From NCBI GenBank assembly GCA_900467685.1, contig UBQX01000010.1:181653-245652 (forward strand): a DNA stretch of 64,000 bases. The letters run 5' to 3'. The notes under the pieces were generated by a model that saw only the letters and a list, made by a program, of their open reading frames with translations, searched no databases and was not told the DNA's origin. This DNA is from Hyphomicrobiales bacterium (GTDB lineage Bacteria > Pseudomonadota > Alphaproteobacteria > Rhizobiales > Rhizobiaceae). Below are positions 37,976 to 47,621 of this stretch, piece after piece. How positions within the stretch are numbered: the stretch's first letter is position 1; each line of letters opens with the position of its first letter. The translations under genes were made by a program, and so were the position numbers.

Positions 37976-38965
37976 ATGAAGCGTCCGCTCACAATCCGGC
38001 TCTGCGAACCGCGCGGCTTCTGCGCCGGCGTGGATCGTGCAATCCAGATCGTCGTCCTGGCGCTCAAGCGCTTCGGCGCGCCGGTCTATGTGCGTCACGA
38101 GATCGTGCATAACCGCTTCGTCGTGGAAGGACTGGAAGCCAAGGGCGCCGTCTTCGTTGAGGAACTGGACGAGATTCCGGCCGAACATCGCATGCAGCCG
38201 GTGGTGTTTTCCGCCCATGGCGTGCCGAAGTCGGTGCCGGCGGATGCGCAAGCACGCAACCTCTTCTATCTCGACGCGACCTGCCCGCTGGTGTCCAAGG
38301 TGCACAAGCAGGCCATGCGCCACCAGCGCCTTGGCCGCCACGTCGTCCTGATCGGCCATGCCGGACATCCGGAAGTCATCGGCACGATGGGCCAGCTCGA
38401 ACCGGGCGCCGTCTCTCTGATCGAGACAGTCGAAGACGCGGATCGCTACGAGCCGGCCGATCCCGATAACCTGGGCTATGTCACGCAAACGACCCTCTCG
38501 GTCGATGATACGGCTGGTGTGATCGCTCGTCTTGAAGAGCGCTTCCCGAAGCTGACCGCCCCGGCCGCCGACAGCATCTGCTATGCCACGACAAACCGCC
38601 AGGAGGCGGTCAAGCACGCGGCTCCCGGCTGTGACCTCTTCCTCATCGTCGGCGCGCCGAACTCGTCCAATTCCAAGCGTCTTGTCGAGGTGGCCGAGAA
38701 GGCTGGCGCAAGAAAGTCGCTGCTCGTTCAGCGCGCCTCGGAAATCGACTGGGACAATCTCGGCGATATCTCCGTCGTTGGCTTGTCGGCGGGCGCATCG
38801 GCGCCGGAAGTGATCGTCAACGAGATCATCGCAGCCTTCAAGGCGCGCTTCGATGCGACTGTCGATCTGGCAGTCACGGCCGAGGAAAACGAGCACTTCC
38901 TCGTCAACCGCGAACTGCGGGACGTTGAACTGACGACCGCAGACATGGCCTTCGTCAACGGTTAA
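37976..38965 (+). CDS. ispH: 4-hydroxy-3-methylbut-2-enyl diphosphate reductase
   Basis: IspH is the [4Fe-4S] enzyme of the last MEP-pathway step, giving IPP and DMAPP. The 329-residue product has the three cluster Cys contexts: [26 protein letters not shown] and ICYATTNRQ, and the substrate motif [11 protein letters not shown]. The ATG at 37976 gives the family N-terminus; nine extra codons upstream are not preferred. dxs, the first gene of the pathway, is at the start of the window. Confidence 0.97.
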   Translation: MKRPLTIRLCEPRGFCAGVDRAIQIVVLALKRFGAPVYVRHEIVHNRFVVEGLEAKGAVFVEELDEIPAEHRMQPVVFSAHGVPKSVPADAQARNLFYLDATCPLVSKVHKQAMRHQRLGRHVVLIGHAGHPEVIGTMGQLEPGAVSLIETVEDADRYEPADPDNLGYVTQTTLSVDDTAGVIARLEERFPKLTAPAADSICYATTNRQEAVKHAAPGCDLFLIVGAPNSSNSKRLVEVAEKAGARKSLLVQRASEIDWDNLGDISVVGLSAGASAPEVIVNEIIAAFKARFDATVDLAVTAEENEHFLVNRELRDVELTTADMAFVNG

Positions 38966-39080
38966 GTGTACCCGCGCCCATTTACGCGAAATAAAGCATG
39001 GTCTTTAATCCACTCTCAATTGGAAAAGGCTATAAACCCACGTAAAGCAGACATAATCTGTTCAAGACCGCTTGTTGGGG

Positions 39081-40694
39081 ATGACGCGGATGAAGCAGAA
39101 GAGCGGTAAGAAAGTTTTCCTGGAAATTCTGGGCTGGACGCTCGTCTTCATGTTTGCGTCAGTTCTGGCCGTCGCGCTGAATGTTCACCGCTATGTGGAT
39201 AGCTTCCTTGATGCCTATCATGGCTATTACATCGACGATCTTTTCATCTCCCTGAACATCGCTGGTCTCGTCGGGCTCATATATTCGCTGTTCCGCGTGA
39301 AAGATCTGACCGTCGAGAACCGCCGCCGCCGTGAGGCCGAGCGGAATGTCGAATGGATGGCCACGCATGACGCCCTGACGACGCTTCCCAATCGCCGCAT
39401 GCTGGATCGGGTGCTTGCCTCGGAGGGGCCACGCAGCGCGAGAACCGTCTTCTCCGTTGATCTGGACGGCTTCAAGCGCGTCAACGATCTCTTCGGTCAC
39501 GCGGTGGGGAATGAGGTTCTCAAGGCCGTTGCAGAGCGGCTGAAAGCGTCTTTTCCCGATGACACCCTCTACCGCATCGGTGGCGATGAGTTCATCGTCA
39601 TCACCAAGGGCGCAGATGCCGATTTGGCCGCCGCCTCTGCCCAGCGGATTGTTCAGCAGTTGACCGCACCCATCGACGCGGACGTGATGACAGTCGATGT
39701 GGGCGCCAGCGTCGGCTATGCCTTTTCGCTCGGCGGCGCCGATGCGCTGAATACCGCGATCCTCCATTCCGACTACGCCATGTATGCCGCCAAGGCCGCG
39801 GGCCGCAACCGCGCCATGGCCTTTGCCTCATCGATGGAGCAGGACGTCTACAAGCGCGCGCGTCTTGAAGGCGCACTGAAGCGCGCCGTCCGCGAAGGGA
39901 CGATCGTTCCCCACTTCCAGCCCCTGATCGATCTCAAGACAAACCGCGTCAATGGGTTCGAGGCTCTTGCCCGTTGGGAACTGCAGCCGGGCGAGTTCAT
40001 TTCGCCGGCCGAGTTCATCGCGCTTGCCGAAGAGACCGGCCTGATCGTCCCGCTGACGGAGCATCTCCTGCGCCTGTGCTGCATCGAGGCGCGCAACTGG
40101 CCGCAGGAGGTGGGGCTTGCCTTCAATCTCTCGCCTGTCTTGCTCAGCGATGCCGTTCTCGGCCTCCGGCTGATCAAGATCATGTCCGAGGAAGGCTTCC
40201 TGCCGTCCCGGCTCGAACTGGAGATCACCGAAAGCAGCGTGATGAAGGACTATCCGGCCGCACAGAAGGTTCTGGGCGATCTGATGGAGGCGGGAGCCCG
40301 CATCGCGCTCGACGACTTCGGAACCGGCTATTCGAGCCTCTCGCAGCTCTCCGGCTTCTCCTTCGACACGATCAAGATCGACCGCAGCTTCGTCACCGCC
40401 ATGAACAAGGGCGAGCGTCAGGACAAGGTTATCCGCGCGATCGTCGCGCTGGGTTCCGGCCTCGGGGTCAAGACAACGGCCGAGGGCATCGAGGACGAGG
40501 AGCAACTGGCCTATCTCCGCTCGCTCGGCTGCGATATCGGCCAGGGCTATCTGCTGGGCAAGCCCATGCCCGCTGAAGCGGCGCGCCGCTTCATGCAGGA
40601 GCGACTGGCGAACCCGGTGCCTCCGTCCTCCGTCCAGACAGACAGCGCGTCCAGCCCGGTTGCGGCCTTGCCGGCCAAGCGTCGCCGCGCCTGA
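39081..40694 (+). CDS. membrane GGDEF/EAL c-di-GMP protein
   Basis: A 537-residue protein with two N-terminal membrane helices (about 15-35 and 55-71) and no large sensor domain, then GGDEF (intact motif at 167-171) and EAL (EAL in GFEALARWELQPGEF). DDFGTGYSSL and the catalytic Glu context ELEITES are present, so both activities are possible. Start choice is open among TTG 39072, ATG 39081 and ATG 39090. It is flanked by ispH and thrB on the same strand, with gaps above 100 bases, so it likely has its own promoter. Confidence 0.92.
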   Translation: MTRMKQKSGKKVFLEILGWTLVFMFASVLAVALNVHRYVDSFLDAYHGYYIDDLFISLNIAGLVGLIYSLFRVKDLTVENRRRREAERNVEWMATHDALTTLPNRRMLDRVLASEGPRSARTVFSVDLDGFKRVNDLFGHAVGNEVLKAVAERLKASFPDDTLYRIGGDEFIVITKGADADLAAASAQRIVQQLTAPIDADVMTVDVGASVGYAFSLGGADALNTAILHSDYAMYAAKAAGRNRAMAFASSMEQDVYKRARLEGALKRAVREGTIVPHFQPLIDLKTNRVNGFEALARWELQPGEFISPAEFIALAEETGLIVPLTEHLLRLCCIEARNWPQEVGLAFNLSPVLLSDAVLGLRLIKIMSEEGFLPSRLELEITESSVMKDYPAAQKVLGDLMEAGARIALDDFGTGYSSLSQLSGFSFDTIKIDRSFVTAMNKGERQDKVIRAIVALGSGLGVKTTAEGIEDEEQLAYLRSLGCDIGQGYLLGKPMPAEAARRFMQERLANPVPPSSVQTDSASSPVAALPAKRRRA

Positions 40695-40806
40695 TAACGG
40701 GATCTGCGCGGCATCGGTCGCGCATCCACATCCCCATCCAAGCCTGTTGCTTTTCGTGTCCGATTCGGGGCATGAGAGCGGTAAATGACTTGCGAAGGAT
40801 GCCGCC

Positions 40807-41766
40807 TTGGCCGTTTACACCGACATTTCGGAAGATGAGCTGTCCGCTTTCTTGAGCGACTATGACGCCGGATCTCTCACCTCCTACAAGGGGATTGCCG
40901 AGGGCGTCGAGAACTCGAATTTCCTGCTGCACACCACGCAGGGCTCCTTCATCCTGACGCTCTACGAGAAGCGCGTGGACCCGGCCGATCTGCCCTTCTT
41001 CCTCGGCCTGATGCAGCATCTGGCCAAGAACGGGCTGTCCTGCCCGCTGCCGCTGATCCGCAAGGATGGCGGGATGCTGGGCGAGTTGGCTGGCCGTCCC
41101 GCAGCCATGGTGACCTTCCTCGAAGGCATGTGGCCGCGCAAGCCGACGGTCGCGCACTGCCGTGAGACCGGCAAGGCGATCGCCGCCATGCATCTCGCCG
41201 GCGAGGGCTTCGAAATCACGCGTCGCAATGCGCTTTCCGTCTCCGGCTGGCGGCCGCTCTGGGGCAAATCGGAAGCCCGTGTGCACGAGATCGACGCGAC
41301 GCTGCGCGATGAAATTCCGGGCGAGCTTGCCTTTCTCGAAGCCCATTGGCCGAAAGGCCTGCCGACGGGCGTGATCCATGCCGACGCCTTCCCGGACAAT
41401 GTCTTCTTCCTCGGCGAGACCTTCTCCGGCCTCATCGACTTCTATTTTGCCTGCAACGATTTTCTCGCCTATGACGTGGCGATCTGCCTGAACGCATGGT
41501 GTTTCGAGAAGGACGGCTCCTTCAATCTCACCAAGGGTATGGCACTTCTGGAAGGCTATCAGGAGGTCCGGCCGCTCTCGCACGAAGAGGTCGCGGCGCT
41601 GCCGATCTTTGCAAGGGGTTCCGCGCTACGCTTCTTCCTCACCCGCCTCTACGACTGGCTGGAAACGCCCCCGGGCGCACTGGTGGTGAAGAAGGATCCG
41701 CTCGAATATCTGCGCAAGCTGCGCTTCCACGCGCATGTCAAAAGCGCCGCCGATTACGGCCTGTAA
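40807..41766 (+). CDS. thrB: homoserine kinase
   Basis: ThrB phosphorylates homoserine for threonine synthesis; this is the aminoglycoside-phosphotransferase-like type common in rhizobia, not the GHMP type. The 319-residue product has the catalytic [11 protein letters not shown] and the metal-binding [11 protein letters not shown]. The start is TTG (read as Met-Ala-Val-Tyr-Thr-Asp), with AAGGA 7 bases upstream. rnhA follows after 12 bases. thrC, the next enzyme, is 20 kb away on the other strand. Confidence 0.96.
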   Translation: MAVYTDISEDELSAFLSDYDAGSLTSYKGIAEGVENSNFLLHTTQGSFILTLYEKRVDPADLPFFLGLMQHLAKNGLSCPLPLIRKDGGMLGELAGRPAAMVTFLEGMWPRKPTVAHCRETGKAIAAMHLAGEGFEITRRNALSVSGWRPLWGKSEARVHEIDATLRDEIPGELAFLEAHWPKGLPTGVIHADAFPDNVFFLGETFSGLIDFYFACNDFLAYDVAICLNAWCFEKDGSFNLTKGMALLEGYQEVRPLSHEEVAALPIFARGSALRFFLTRLYDWLETPPGALVVKKDPLEYLRKLRFHAHVKSAADYGL

Positions 41767-41778
41767 GAAAGCATTCCC

Positions 41779-42219
41779 ATGAAGCATGTCGATATTTTCA
41801 CCGATGGCGCCTGCTCGGGCAATCCCGGCCCCGGCGGCTGGGGCGCGATCCTGCGCTATGGCGACAAGGAAAAGGAAATGTCCGGCGGCGAGGCCGAGAC
41901 GACCAACAACCGCATGGAGCTGATGGCCGCCATCGAAGCGCTGAACGCGCTGAAAAGCCCTTGCGAGGTCGATCTCTATACCGACAGCGCCTATGTGAAG
42001 GACGGCATCTCAAAGTGGATCTTCGGCTGGAAGAAGAACGGCTGGAAGACCGCCGACAAGAAGCCGGTCAAGAATGCCGAACTCTGGCAGGCCCTGGAAG
42101 CCGCCCGCGACCGCCACAAGGTGACGCTGCACTGGGTCAAGGGCCACGCCGGCCACCCGGAGAACGAACGCGCGGATGAACTGGCGCGCATGGGCATGGC
42201 GCCGTTCAAGACGCGGTGA
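41779..42219 (+). CDS. rnhA: ribonuclease HI
   Basis: RNase HI cuts the RNA strand of RNA-DNA hybrids. The 146-residue protein has the four acidic catalytic residues in [43 protein letters not shown] and ERADELA, and the basic handle [16 protein letters not shown]. It is the likely operon partner of thrB and is convergent with hepT across 7 bases. Confidence 0.97.
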   Translation: MKHVDIFTDGACSGNPGPGGWGAILRYGDKEKEMSGGEAETTNNRMELMAAIEALNALKSPCEVDLYTDSAYVKDGISKWIFGWKKNGWKTADKKPVKNAELWQALEAARDRHKVTLHWVKGHAGHPENERADELARMGMAPFKTR

Positions 42220-42226
42220 GGACGGG

Positions 42227-42577
42227 CTAAGACTCAACCCGCCTGATCGCGGCTTTCAGCTTCGGCAGGTCGTTTGTGATCGTTCGCCACACCATCGCGA
42301 TATCGATACTGAAATAGCCATGCGCGAGCGCATTGCGCATCTGATACGCTGAGGACAATTCTACGTCCGGATGGCTCTGCTCGAATTGCGGATCGATCTT
42401 GAGTATGTTTCGGCTTGCTTCCCCGATGATCTCCAGATTGCGGATCACCGCATCCTGCACCAATCTGTTCGAGCCGAACTGCTCCGCGGTCATGCCCGGA
42501 ATATACGTCTCGACGCGTTCGATAGCCTCATGGATATGGCTGAGATAGGACGAAATTCTCGGCGGCTTTGCGCTCAT
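42227..42577 (-). CDS. hepT: HepT-like toxin (DUF86)
   Basis: A 116-residue HEPN-domain protein of the HepT family. In characterised pairs it is an RNase or RNase-fold toxin neutralised by AMPylation by its MntA partner. The RX4HXY motif is intact at 81-88 (RNALAHGY). Its ATG overlaps the stop of the nucleotidyltransferase gene (ATGA), so the antitoxin is encoded first. Toxicity in this host is not shown. Confidence 0.92.
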   Translation of the reverse strand: MSAKPPRISSYLSHIHEAIERVETYIPGMTAEQFGSNRLVQDAVIRNLEIIGEASRNILKIDPQFEQSHPDVELSSAYQMRNALAHGYFSIDIAMVWRTITNDLPKLKAAIRRVES

Positions 42578-42864
42578 ACGGCGCGGGCTTCTGCAAGCAC
42601 CCTGTCGCGAAAGGATGGCGGCAGGGCAAGCGGGGTCAAGACATCGACTTCGATACCAAGGAGTGCACCGAGTTCGTGCCGGATCGCGCCAATATCGAAA
42701 AGCGTCATCTCGTCCGAAGGGTCGACAAGGATGTCGAGATCGCTACCGTTCCCATCAAGCCCGGTGAGCGCCGAGCCAAAGACCCGCGCATTGGAGGCGC
42801 GATGCGCCGCAACGATCCGGCGGATCGCCTCGCGATGTCTTTCCAATGCGGCAGACGGTCTCAT
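42574..42864 (-). CDS. mntA: MntA-like nucleotidyltransferase antitoxin
   Basis: A 96-residue minimal nucleotidyltransferase. The GSX10DXD motif is complete: Gly30-Ser31, then Asp42-Leu43-Asp44. In the MntA/HepT systems this enzyme adds AMP units to a toxin tyrosine. The ATG at 42864 is preferred; a GTG at 42906 would add 14 residues. It is coupled to hepT. Confidence 0.91.
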   Translation of the reverse strand: MRPSAALERHREAIRRIVAAHRASNARVFGSALTGLDGNGSDLDILVDPSDEMTLFDIGAIRHELGALLGIEVDVLTPLALPPSFRDRVLAEARAV

Positions 42865-42941
42865 GTGATCGTTCCACTCAGCACTCGTCAATGATGCCTC
42901 TTGCACAGAAGATGGGGCAATCGACTTAAAAACTCAACACC

Positions 42942-43532
42942 TCACCCCTTGAGCGCCCGCTCCACAAACATCAGCCGGTCCTGCCCCCAATACATGTCCT
43001 TGCCGACAAAGAAGGTCGGTGCGCCGAAGACGCCGCGCTGAACGGCATCATCCGTGTCGGCTTTCAGCTTGTCCTTCACCGCATCCGTCCCGATTTCGGC
43101 CAAATGCGCCTGCGGATCGATGCCGGCGCGCATCAGCACCTTGCCGATCTCCTGCGGGTCTCCGAGATTGACCGGCTGCTCGAACATCGCCGGATAGATC
43201 GCATCGAGATAGGTTTCCAGCGCCTTGGGGCTGCGCATGAGCATGGCGGTCGCGCCGCGCATCAGCGGCAGCGTGTTGATGGGGAAATGCGGGTTCATCT
43301 TGAAGGGAATGCCGTAATACTCGGCCCAGCGATAGAGGTCGATGGTGGAATAGCTGCCCTTGGCAGGCACCGTCATCGGGCTCACATTACCCGTCGCCTT
43401 GAAGACGCCGCCGATCAGGATCGGCCGCCATACGATCTCTGCGCCGTTGCGTGCCGCAATCTCGGGCAGCGCCCGCCACGCGATATGGCTGAAGGGGCTG
43501 CCGACATCAAAGAAGAATTCGACCTGTTTCAT
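42942..43532 (-). CDS. 2-hydroxychromene-2-carboxylate isomerase family protein
   Basis: A 196-residue DsbA-fold, GST-kappa-like isomerase. The conserved N-terminus FFFDVGSPFSHIAWRALPEI has the active-site Ser region, and IVWRPILIGGVFKATGN and GVFGAPTFFVGKDMYWGQDRL are family hallmarks. The family acts on naphthalene-degradation intermediates, but many members have other or unknown glutathione-dependent substrates. It is 27 bases downstream of the SDR gene, likely cotranscribed. Confidence 0.92.
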   Translation of the reverse strand: MKQVEFFFDVGSPFSHIAWRALPEIAARNGAEIVWRPILIGGVFKATGNVSPMTVPAKGSYSTIDLYRWAEYYGIPFKMNPHFPINTLPLMRGATAMLMRSPKALETYLDAIYPAMFEQPVNLGDPQEIGKVLMRAGIDPQAHLAEIGTDAVKDKLKADTDDAVQRGVFGAPTFFVGKDMYWGQDRLMFVERALKG

Positions 43533-43559
43533 GAGGATGGTCCTTGCGAGGTGAGAGGT

Positions 43560-44297
43560 TTACCAGCGTTCCGACCAAGGGCGCAGATCAAGTTCATGCG
43601 TCCAGGCGTCGCGCGGCTGCGTGTGGAGATGCCAGTAGTTTTCGGCGATGTGATCGGGATTGAGAATGCCGTCCTGGTCCTTCAGCGCATAGCGCTCCGG
43701 GAAGCTCTCGCGGATGAAATCCGTATCGATCGCCCCATCGATGACGACGTGGGCGACATGGATGTTCTTCGGCTGCAGCTCGCGCGCCATGCTCTGCGCC
43801 AGCGCTCTCAGCGCATGCTTTGCCCCGGAGAAGGCGGCGAAGTTTGCAGACCCTCGAAGCGATGCCGTCGCGCCGGTGAAGATGATCGTGCCGCGTTCGC
43901 GCGCCACCATGCGTCTGGCCACCTCGCGTCCGCTCAGGAATGCACTGAAACAGGCCATTTCCCAGATCTTGAAATACTTCCGCGCCGTCTCTTCCAGAAT
44001 GCTGGCCGGGACGTTGGCACCGATGTTGAAGACCATGACCTCGATCGGTCCGACCTCGCGCTCGATCCGCTCCACCAGTGCCACGACGTCCTCTTCCTTG
44101 CGCGCATCCGCCGCAAAACCATGCGCCTTGCCGCCTTCGCTCCGGATCGCCTCGACGAGCCCTTCCAGCTTGTCCGCAGACCGGCGCGTCACGCAGGCCG
44201 CATAGCCGCCGCGCGCGAAGCGCTTTGCGATCGCCGCACCCGTCGCATCGCCTGCACCAATGATCAGCGCGGCCCTCTGGCCCGTCTGGTCTGTCAT
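43560..44297 (-). CDS. SDR family oxidoreductase with Phe in the catalytic Tyr position
   Basis: A 245-residue Rossmann-fold protein. The cofactor loop is IIGAGDATGAAIAKRFARGG, a variant of GxxxGxG, and FNIGANVPA replaces NNAG. In the catalytic stretch NFAAFSGAKHALRALAQSMARE the usual Tyr-x3-Lys reads Phe-x3-Lys. Catalysis by the standard mechanism is therefore doubtful unless the subfamily uses another residue. It is divergent from a TetR regulator with an operator-like palindrome between. Confidence 0.88.
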   Translation of the reverse strand: MTDQTGQRAALIIGAGDATGAAIAKRFARGGYAACVTRRSADKLEGLVEAIRSEGGKAHGFAADARKEEDVVALVERIEREVGPIEVMVFNIGANVPASILEETARKYFKIWEMACFSAFLSGREVARRMVARERGTIIFTGATASLRGSANFAAFSGAKHALRALAQSMARELQPKNIHVAHVVIDGAIDTDFIRESFPERYALKDQDGILNPDHIAENYWHLHTQPRDAWTHELDLRPWSERW

Positions 44298-44325
44298 CGG
44301 TTCCTCCCTGATAACGACAGTTACA

Positions 44326-44339
44326 ATAACGAACGTTAT
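44326..44339. promoter_or_regulatory. candidate TetR operator
   Basis: A perfect palindrome ATAACG-AA-CGTTAT lies between the divergent SDR and tetR-type genes, and a related half-site ATAACG starts 15 bases before it. TetR regulators usually bind such sites in the shared promoter. Confidence 0.6.
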
Positions 44340-44383
44340 GTGATAGGAGCGAGACCTGTCAAGGACGATGGGGCGAGGCGGGC

Positions 44384-44932
44384 ATGCGCTATCAGGAAGG
44401 TTACAAGGATCAGAAGCGGCGCGAGTTGCTGAAGGCAGCCGGCGCTGCGGCGAAGAAGAAAGGTTTCTCGGCGACGGGCGTGGATGCGCTGGCGGAGGCC
44501 GCAGGCGTCACGTCAGGGGCGGTCTACGCTCATTTCGGCTCCAAAGCCGGTCTGTTGGATGCGGTGATTGTCAACGAGATGGAGCGCAGCCGCGCCCGCT
44601 GGTCACGAAACCCGGAACGGGCAGGCGAGGCATGGGCTGCGGAAGAGGTGGCGCGCTATCTCAGTCGCGCCCATATCGAACACCCCGAAAGCGGTTGCGT
44701 GATGCCGACGCTGGCCGCCGAAGTGGCGCGCGCATCCGGGCCTACACGGCAGGTCTTCGAAGATCAGCTCAAGCAGGCGCAGGCGGAGATTGCGGAAAGG
44801 CTGGGCGATGCGGACAAGGCATGGCAGTTCCTGTCCCAGATCGTCGGCGCGATGGTATTGGCGCGCGCGGTCGTCAGCGAGGATGTGCAGGATGAAATTC
44901 TGGCCGCCAGCCGCAACGCCGTAATCGGCTGA
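44384..44932 (+). CDS. TetR/AcrR family transcriptional regulator
   Basis: A 182-residue repressor with the N-terminal TetR helix-turn-helix (about 10-57: GFSATGVDALAEAAGVTSGAVYAHFGSKAGLLDAV). The C-terminal ligand domain has GCVMPTLAAEVAR, seen in many rhizobial TetRs. It probably represses the divergent SDR-isomerase pair; the ligand is unknown. Confidence 0.92.
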   Translation: MRYQEGYKDQKRRELLKAAGAAAKKKGFSATGVDALAEAAGVTSGAVYAHFGSKAGLLDAVIVNEMERSRARWSRNPERAGEAWAAEEVARYLSRAHIEHPESGCVMPTLAAEVARASGPTRQVFEDQLKQAQAEIAERLGDADKAWQFLSQIVGAMVLARAVVSEDVQDEILAASRNAVIG

Positions 44933-44957
44933 TAAAGGGCATCCCTTCAGGGAAGGG

Positions 44958-44987
44958 GCCCCTCCCGGCGGGGGGCGTGGGAGGGGC
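44958..44987. other. GC-rich hairpin between convergent tetR and tro genes
   Basis: GCCCCTCCC and GGGAGGGGC form a 9-bp stem around a 12-base loop in a 156-base gap. No T-run follows; it could act as a bidirectional barrier or be a repeat remnant. Confidence 0.4.
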
Positions 44988-45088
44988 TGGCTGACGGCTA
45001 GGAGGGACCCGGGCCGCCAACCGATCTGGTCAGTCTCGGAGTACGATCTGGAAATGCACCGATCGAAACCGGGTAAAACATCAACCTC

Positions 45089-45979
45089 TTAGCTGTTCTT
45101 CTGCATCGCTGCCGAAAGCTGTTCGACGTTGAAGCGGAACATCTTCTCGTAAGTCGAAGCTGGGCCGTCCTTCTTGGAAAGCGACTCGACATAAAGCTCG
45201 CCGCCGGAGGTGGCACCCGTGGCCTTGGCGACCTGCTTGACGAGGCGCGGATCGTTGGAGTTTTCGAAGAAATAGGTCTTCACGCCTTCCGACTTGATCT
45301 GGTCAATCAGCTTGGCAACATTCGCCGCCGAGGCTTCCGTCTCTGTCGAAACGCCGAGCGGCGACAGGAACTTCACCTTGTATTCCGCGCCGAAATAGCC
45401 GAACGCGTCATGGCTCGTCAGCACCTTGCGGCGATCTTCCGGGATCGTGTCGATCTTCTGATGCGCATAGGCGTTCATCGCGTCGAGCTTTTTCTGGTAG
45501 GCATCGGCATTGGCGGTGAAGACGGCGGCATCTTCCGGATCGGCGGCCTTGAGGGCGGCTTCGATATTCTTCACCCACACCTTGACGTTGAGCGGGTCGT
45601 TCCAGACATGCGGATCGGTGACCGTCTTGCCGTCTTCTTCCATCTGATGCAGCGAAATGCCTTCCGAGACGGTCACTGGCTTGTTCTTGGTGCCGGAGGC
45701 GGAGATCAGGCGATCCATCCAGCCTTCCAGGCCTTCGCCCGAAACGAAGACGACATCGGCAGCGTTCAGGTGCTTGGCGTCGGCCGGCGAAGGTTCGAAC
45801 TCGTGGGGGTCGCCGTTCGGCTGCACGAGGCTCGTCACCTTGACCTTGTCGCCGCCGACCTGATGGACGACATCCGCCAGAACGGTGAACGAGGCCACGA
45901 CGTTGAGGTCCTTGGCGGATGCTGCGCCGGCAAAGGCAAAGGGCAGGGCGAGGCCGAGGAGGAGAAGACGTTTCTGCAT
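45089..45979 (-). CDS. troA: zinc/manganese ABC transporter substrate-binding protein
   Basis: A 296-residue cluster A-I binding protein with signal peptide (about 1-22). Metal ligands are placed at His59 (NGDPHEFEPSP), His124 (DPHVWND), His190 (TSHDAFGYF) and an acidic residue near Asp243. The loop before the second His is short and not His-rich, unlike typical ZnuA, so a TroA-like name fits better. It is the last gene of the metal-transport operon. The ATG at 45979 has GGAG 8 bases upstream. Confidence 0.92.
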   Translation of the reverse strand: MQKRLLLLGLALPFAFAGAASAKDLNVVASFTVLADVVHQVGGDKVKVTSLVQPNGDPHEFEPSPADAKHLNAADVVFVSGEGLEGWMDRLISASGTKNKPVTVSEGISLHQMEEDGKTVTDPHVWNDPLNVKVWVKNIEAALKAADPEDAAVFTANADAYQKKLDAMNAYAHQKIDTIPEDRRKVLTSHDAFGYFGAEYKVKFLSPLGVSTETEASAANVAKLIDQIKSEGVKTYFFENSNDPRLVKQVAKATGATSGGELYVESLSKKDGPASTYEKMFRFNVEQLSAAMQKNS

Positions 45980-46011
45980 GAGCAAAACTCCTGTTCAGTT
46001 GAGAGGATGGT

Positions 46012-46884
46012 TCAGTTGGCGAGATGCGGCCGGCGGATATACCGGCTCATGAGGCCCGAAGGGGCGGCGACGAGCGAGACGACATAGATGATCGCCGCAG
46101 CCACGATGATCGTCGGGCCGGAAGCGAGTTCGAGATGGTAGGAGGCGATCAGCCCCGCATAGCCGGAGACGAAGGCTGTCACGACAGAGATGGCGAGCAT
46201 GGCTGGCAGCGTGCGCGCCCAAAGCTGCGCAATGGCCGCCGGCAGCATCATCAGGCCGACCGCCATCAGCGTTCCGAGCGCCTGGAAGCTGGCGACAAGG
46301 TTCAGCACCACCATCAGCATGAAAAGCCCGTGGATGAGCGGCCCCCGTCCACCCACGGCGCGCAGGAAGCCGGGGTCGAAGCAATCGATGACCAGCGGCC
46401 GATAAAGCACGGCAAGCGCCAGTAGCGTCAGCGAGGTGATCGTGCCGATCAGCATCAGCGCATCATTGTCGATGGCGAGGATCGTGCCGAAGAGCACATG
46501 CAGCAGATCGATATTCGACCCGCGCAGCGACACGATGAGCACCCCAACGGCGAGTGAAATCAGATAGAAACTGGCAAAGCTCGCATCCTCCTGCAGCACA
46601 GTCATGCGGCTGACGACACCGGCGAGCAGCGCGACAGACAGCCCGGCGATCAGCCCACCGATGCCCATGGCCGTCAGCGACAGCGAGCCGGCAACGAGAT
46701 AGCCTATGGCGGCGCCCGGCAGCACCGCATGGCTCAGCGCGTCGCCCATCAGGCTCATGCGCCGCATGGAGAGAAACGTGCCAATGGGAGCGGCCCCCAG
46801 CGCAAGGCAAAGGCAGGCGATCAGCGCGCGGCGCATGAAGCCATAGTCCATGAAGGGCGCGATGAGGAGATCGTAAGCGCTCAT
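46012..46884 (-). CDS. troB: zinc/manganese ABC transporter permease
   Basis: A 290-residue integral membrane protein of the ABC-3 family with about eight helices and the coupling region GDALSHAVLPGAAIGY. It should form the channel for zinc or manganese brought by the downstream binding protein. Its ATG overlaps the ATPase stop (ATGA), and a longer frame from 46920 lies inside the ATPase gene. Confidence 0.94.
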   Translation of the reverse strand: MSAYDLLIAPFMDYGFMRRALIACLCLALGAAPIGTFLSMRRMSLMGDALSHAVLPGAAIGYLVAGSLSLTAMGIGGLIAGLSVALLAGVVSRMTVLQEDASFASFYLISLAVGVLIVSLRGSNIDLLHVLFGTILAIDNDALMLIGTITSLTLLALAVLYRPLVIDCFDPGFLRAVGGRGPLIHGLFMLMVVLNLVASFQALGTLMAVGLMMLPAAIAQLWARTLPAMLAISVVTAFVSGYAGLIASYHLELASGPTIIVAAAIIYVVSLVAAPSGLMSRYIRRPHLAN

Positions 46885-47621
46885 GCCGGCACCGCGCAGA
46901 CCGGTGCGTTCTCGTCCCACCGTTCGGCCAGCGCACGGGCGCGCTTGAGGTTGTCATGCGTCATGATCTCATGGGTCGGACCCCAGCCGATCAGCTCGCG
47001 GGCGATCAGCAATGTTTGCGGAAAATGCGCCCGCACCTGCTCGTGATCGTGCAGCACGGCAACGACTGTTCGGCCCTCGCCATGCCAGCGCAGAACGATG
47101 TCGATGAGGTCCTGCGTGGTACGGCTGTCGATGGCGGTGAACGGCTCGTCGAGAATGATGACGGAGGCGTCCTGCAGCAGAAGCCGGGCGAAGAGCGTAC
47201 GCTGGAACTGCCCGGCAGAAAGCGAGCCGATCGGTCGCGCCTCGAAGCCTTCAAGGCCGACAGCCACGAGCGCCTCGGACGCCTTCTGCCGCTCGGCCCG
47301 GCCGATGCCGCCAAAGGCGCCGGCACGCTTCCACGCACCCGTCACGACCGTGTCGATGACGGAGACCGGGAAGCGCCGGTTGATATCTGCCGCCTGCGGC
47401 AGATAGCCGTAATCGCGGCTCGAAACAGCGCGCCGGATCGCGCCTTCGGCAGGCTTCAACTCGCCCATGATGGCGCGCAGCAGGGTCGACTTCCCGGCGC
47501 CGTTGGGTCCGGCGATCGCCGTGAGGCTACCACGCGCGAGCGACCCCGAGACATGATGCACGGCGGGGTGCCGGTTATAGGTGACGGTGAGGTTTTCGAG
47601 AGCAATGGCCGGGGCGTTCAT
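46881..47621 (-). CDS. troC: zinc/manganese ABC transporter ATP-binding protein
   Basis: A 246-residue ATPase with Walker A AGPNGAGKST, signature LSAGQFQR, Walker B VIILDEPF and switch His in VLHDHEQV. The signature is LSAGQ rather than LSGGQ, which is common in this metal-uptake subfamily. The ATG at 47621 overlaps the stop of an upstream 47-residue membrane protein gene, so it is not the first gene of the operon. Confidence 0.94.
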   Translation of the reverse strand: MNAPAIALENLTVTYNRHPAVHHVSGSLARGSLTAIAGPNGAGKSTLLRAIMGELKPAEGAIRRAVSSRDYGYLPQAADINRRFPVSVIDTVVTGAWKRAGAFGGIGRAERQKASEALVAVGLEGFEARPIGSLSAGQFQRTLFARLLLQDASVIILDEPFTAIDSRTTQDLIDIVLRWHGEGRTVVAVLHDHEQVRAHFPQTLLIARELIGWGPTHEIMTHDNLKRARALAERWDENAPVCAVPA

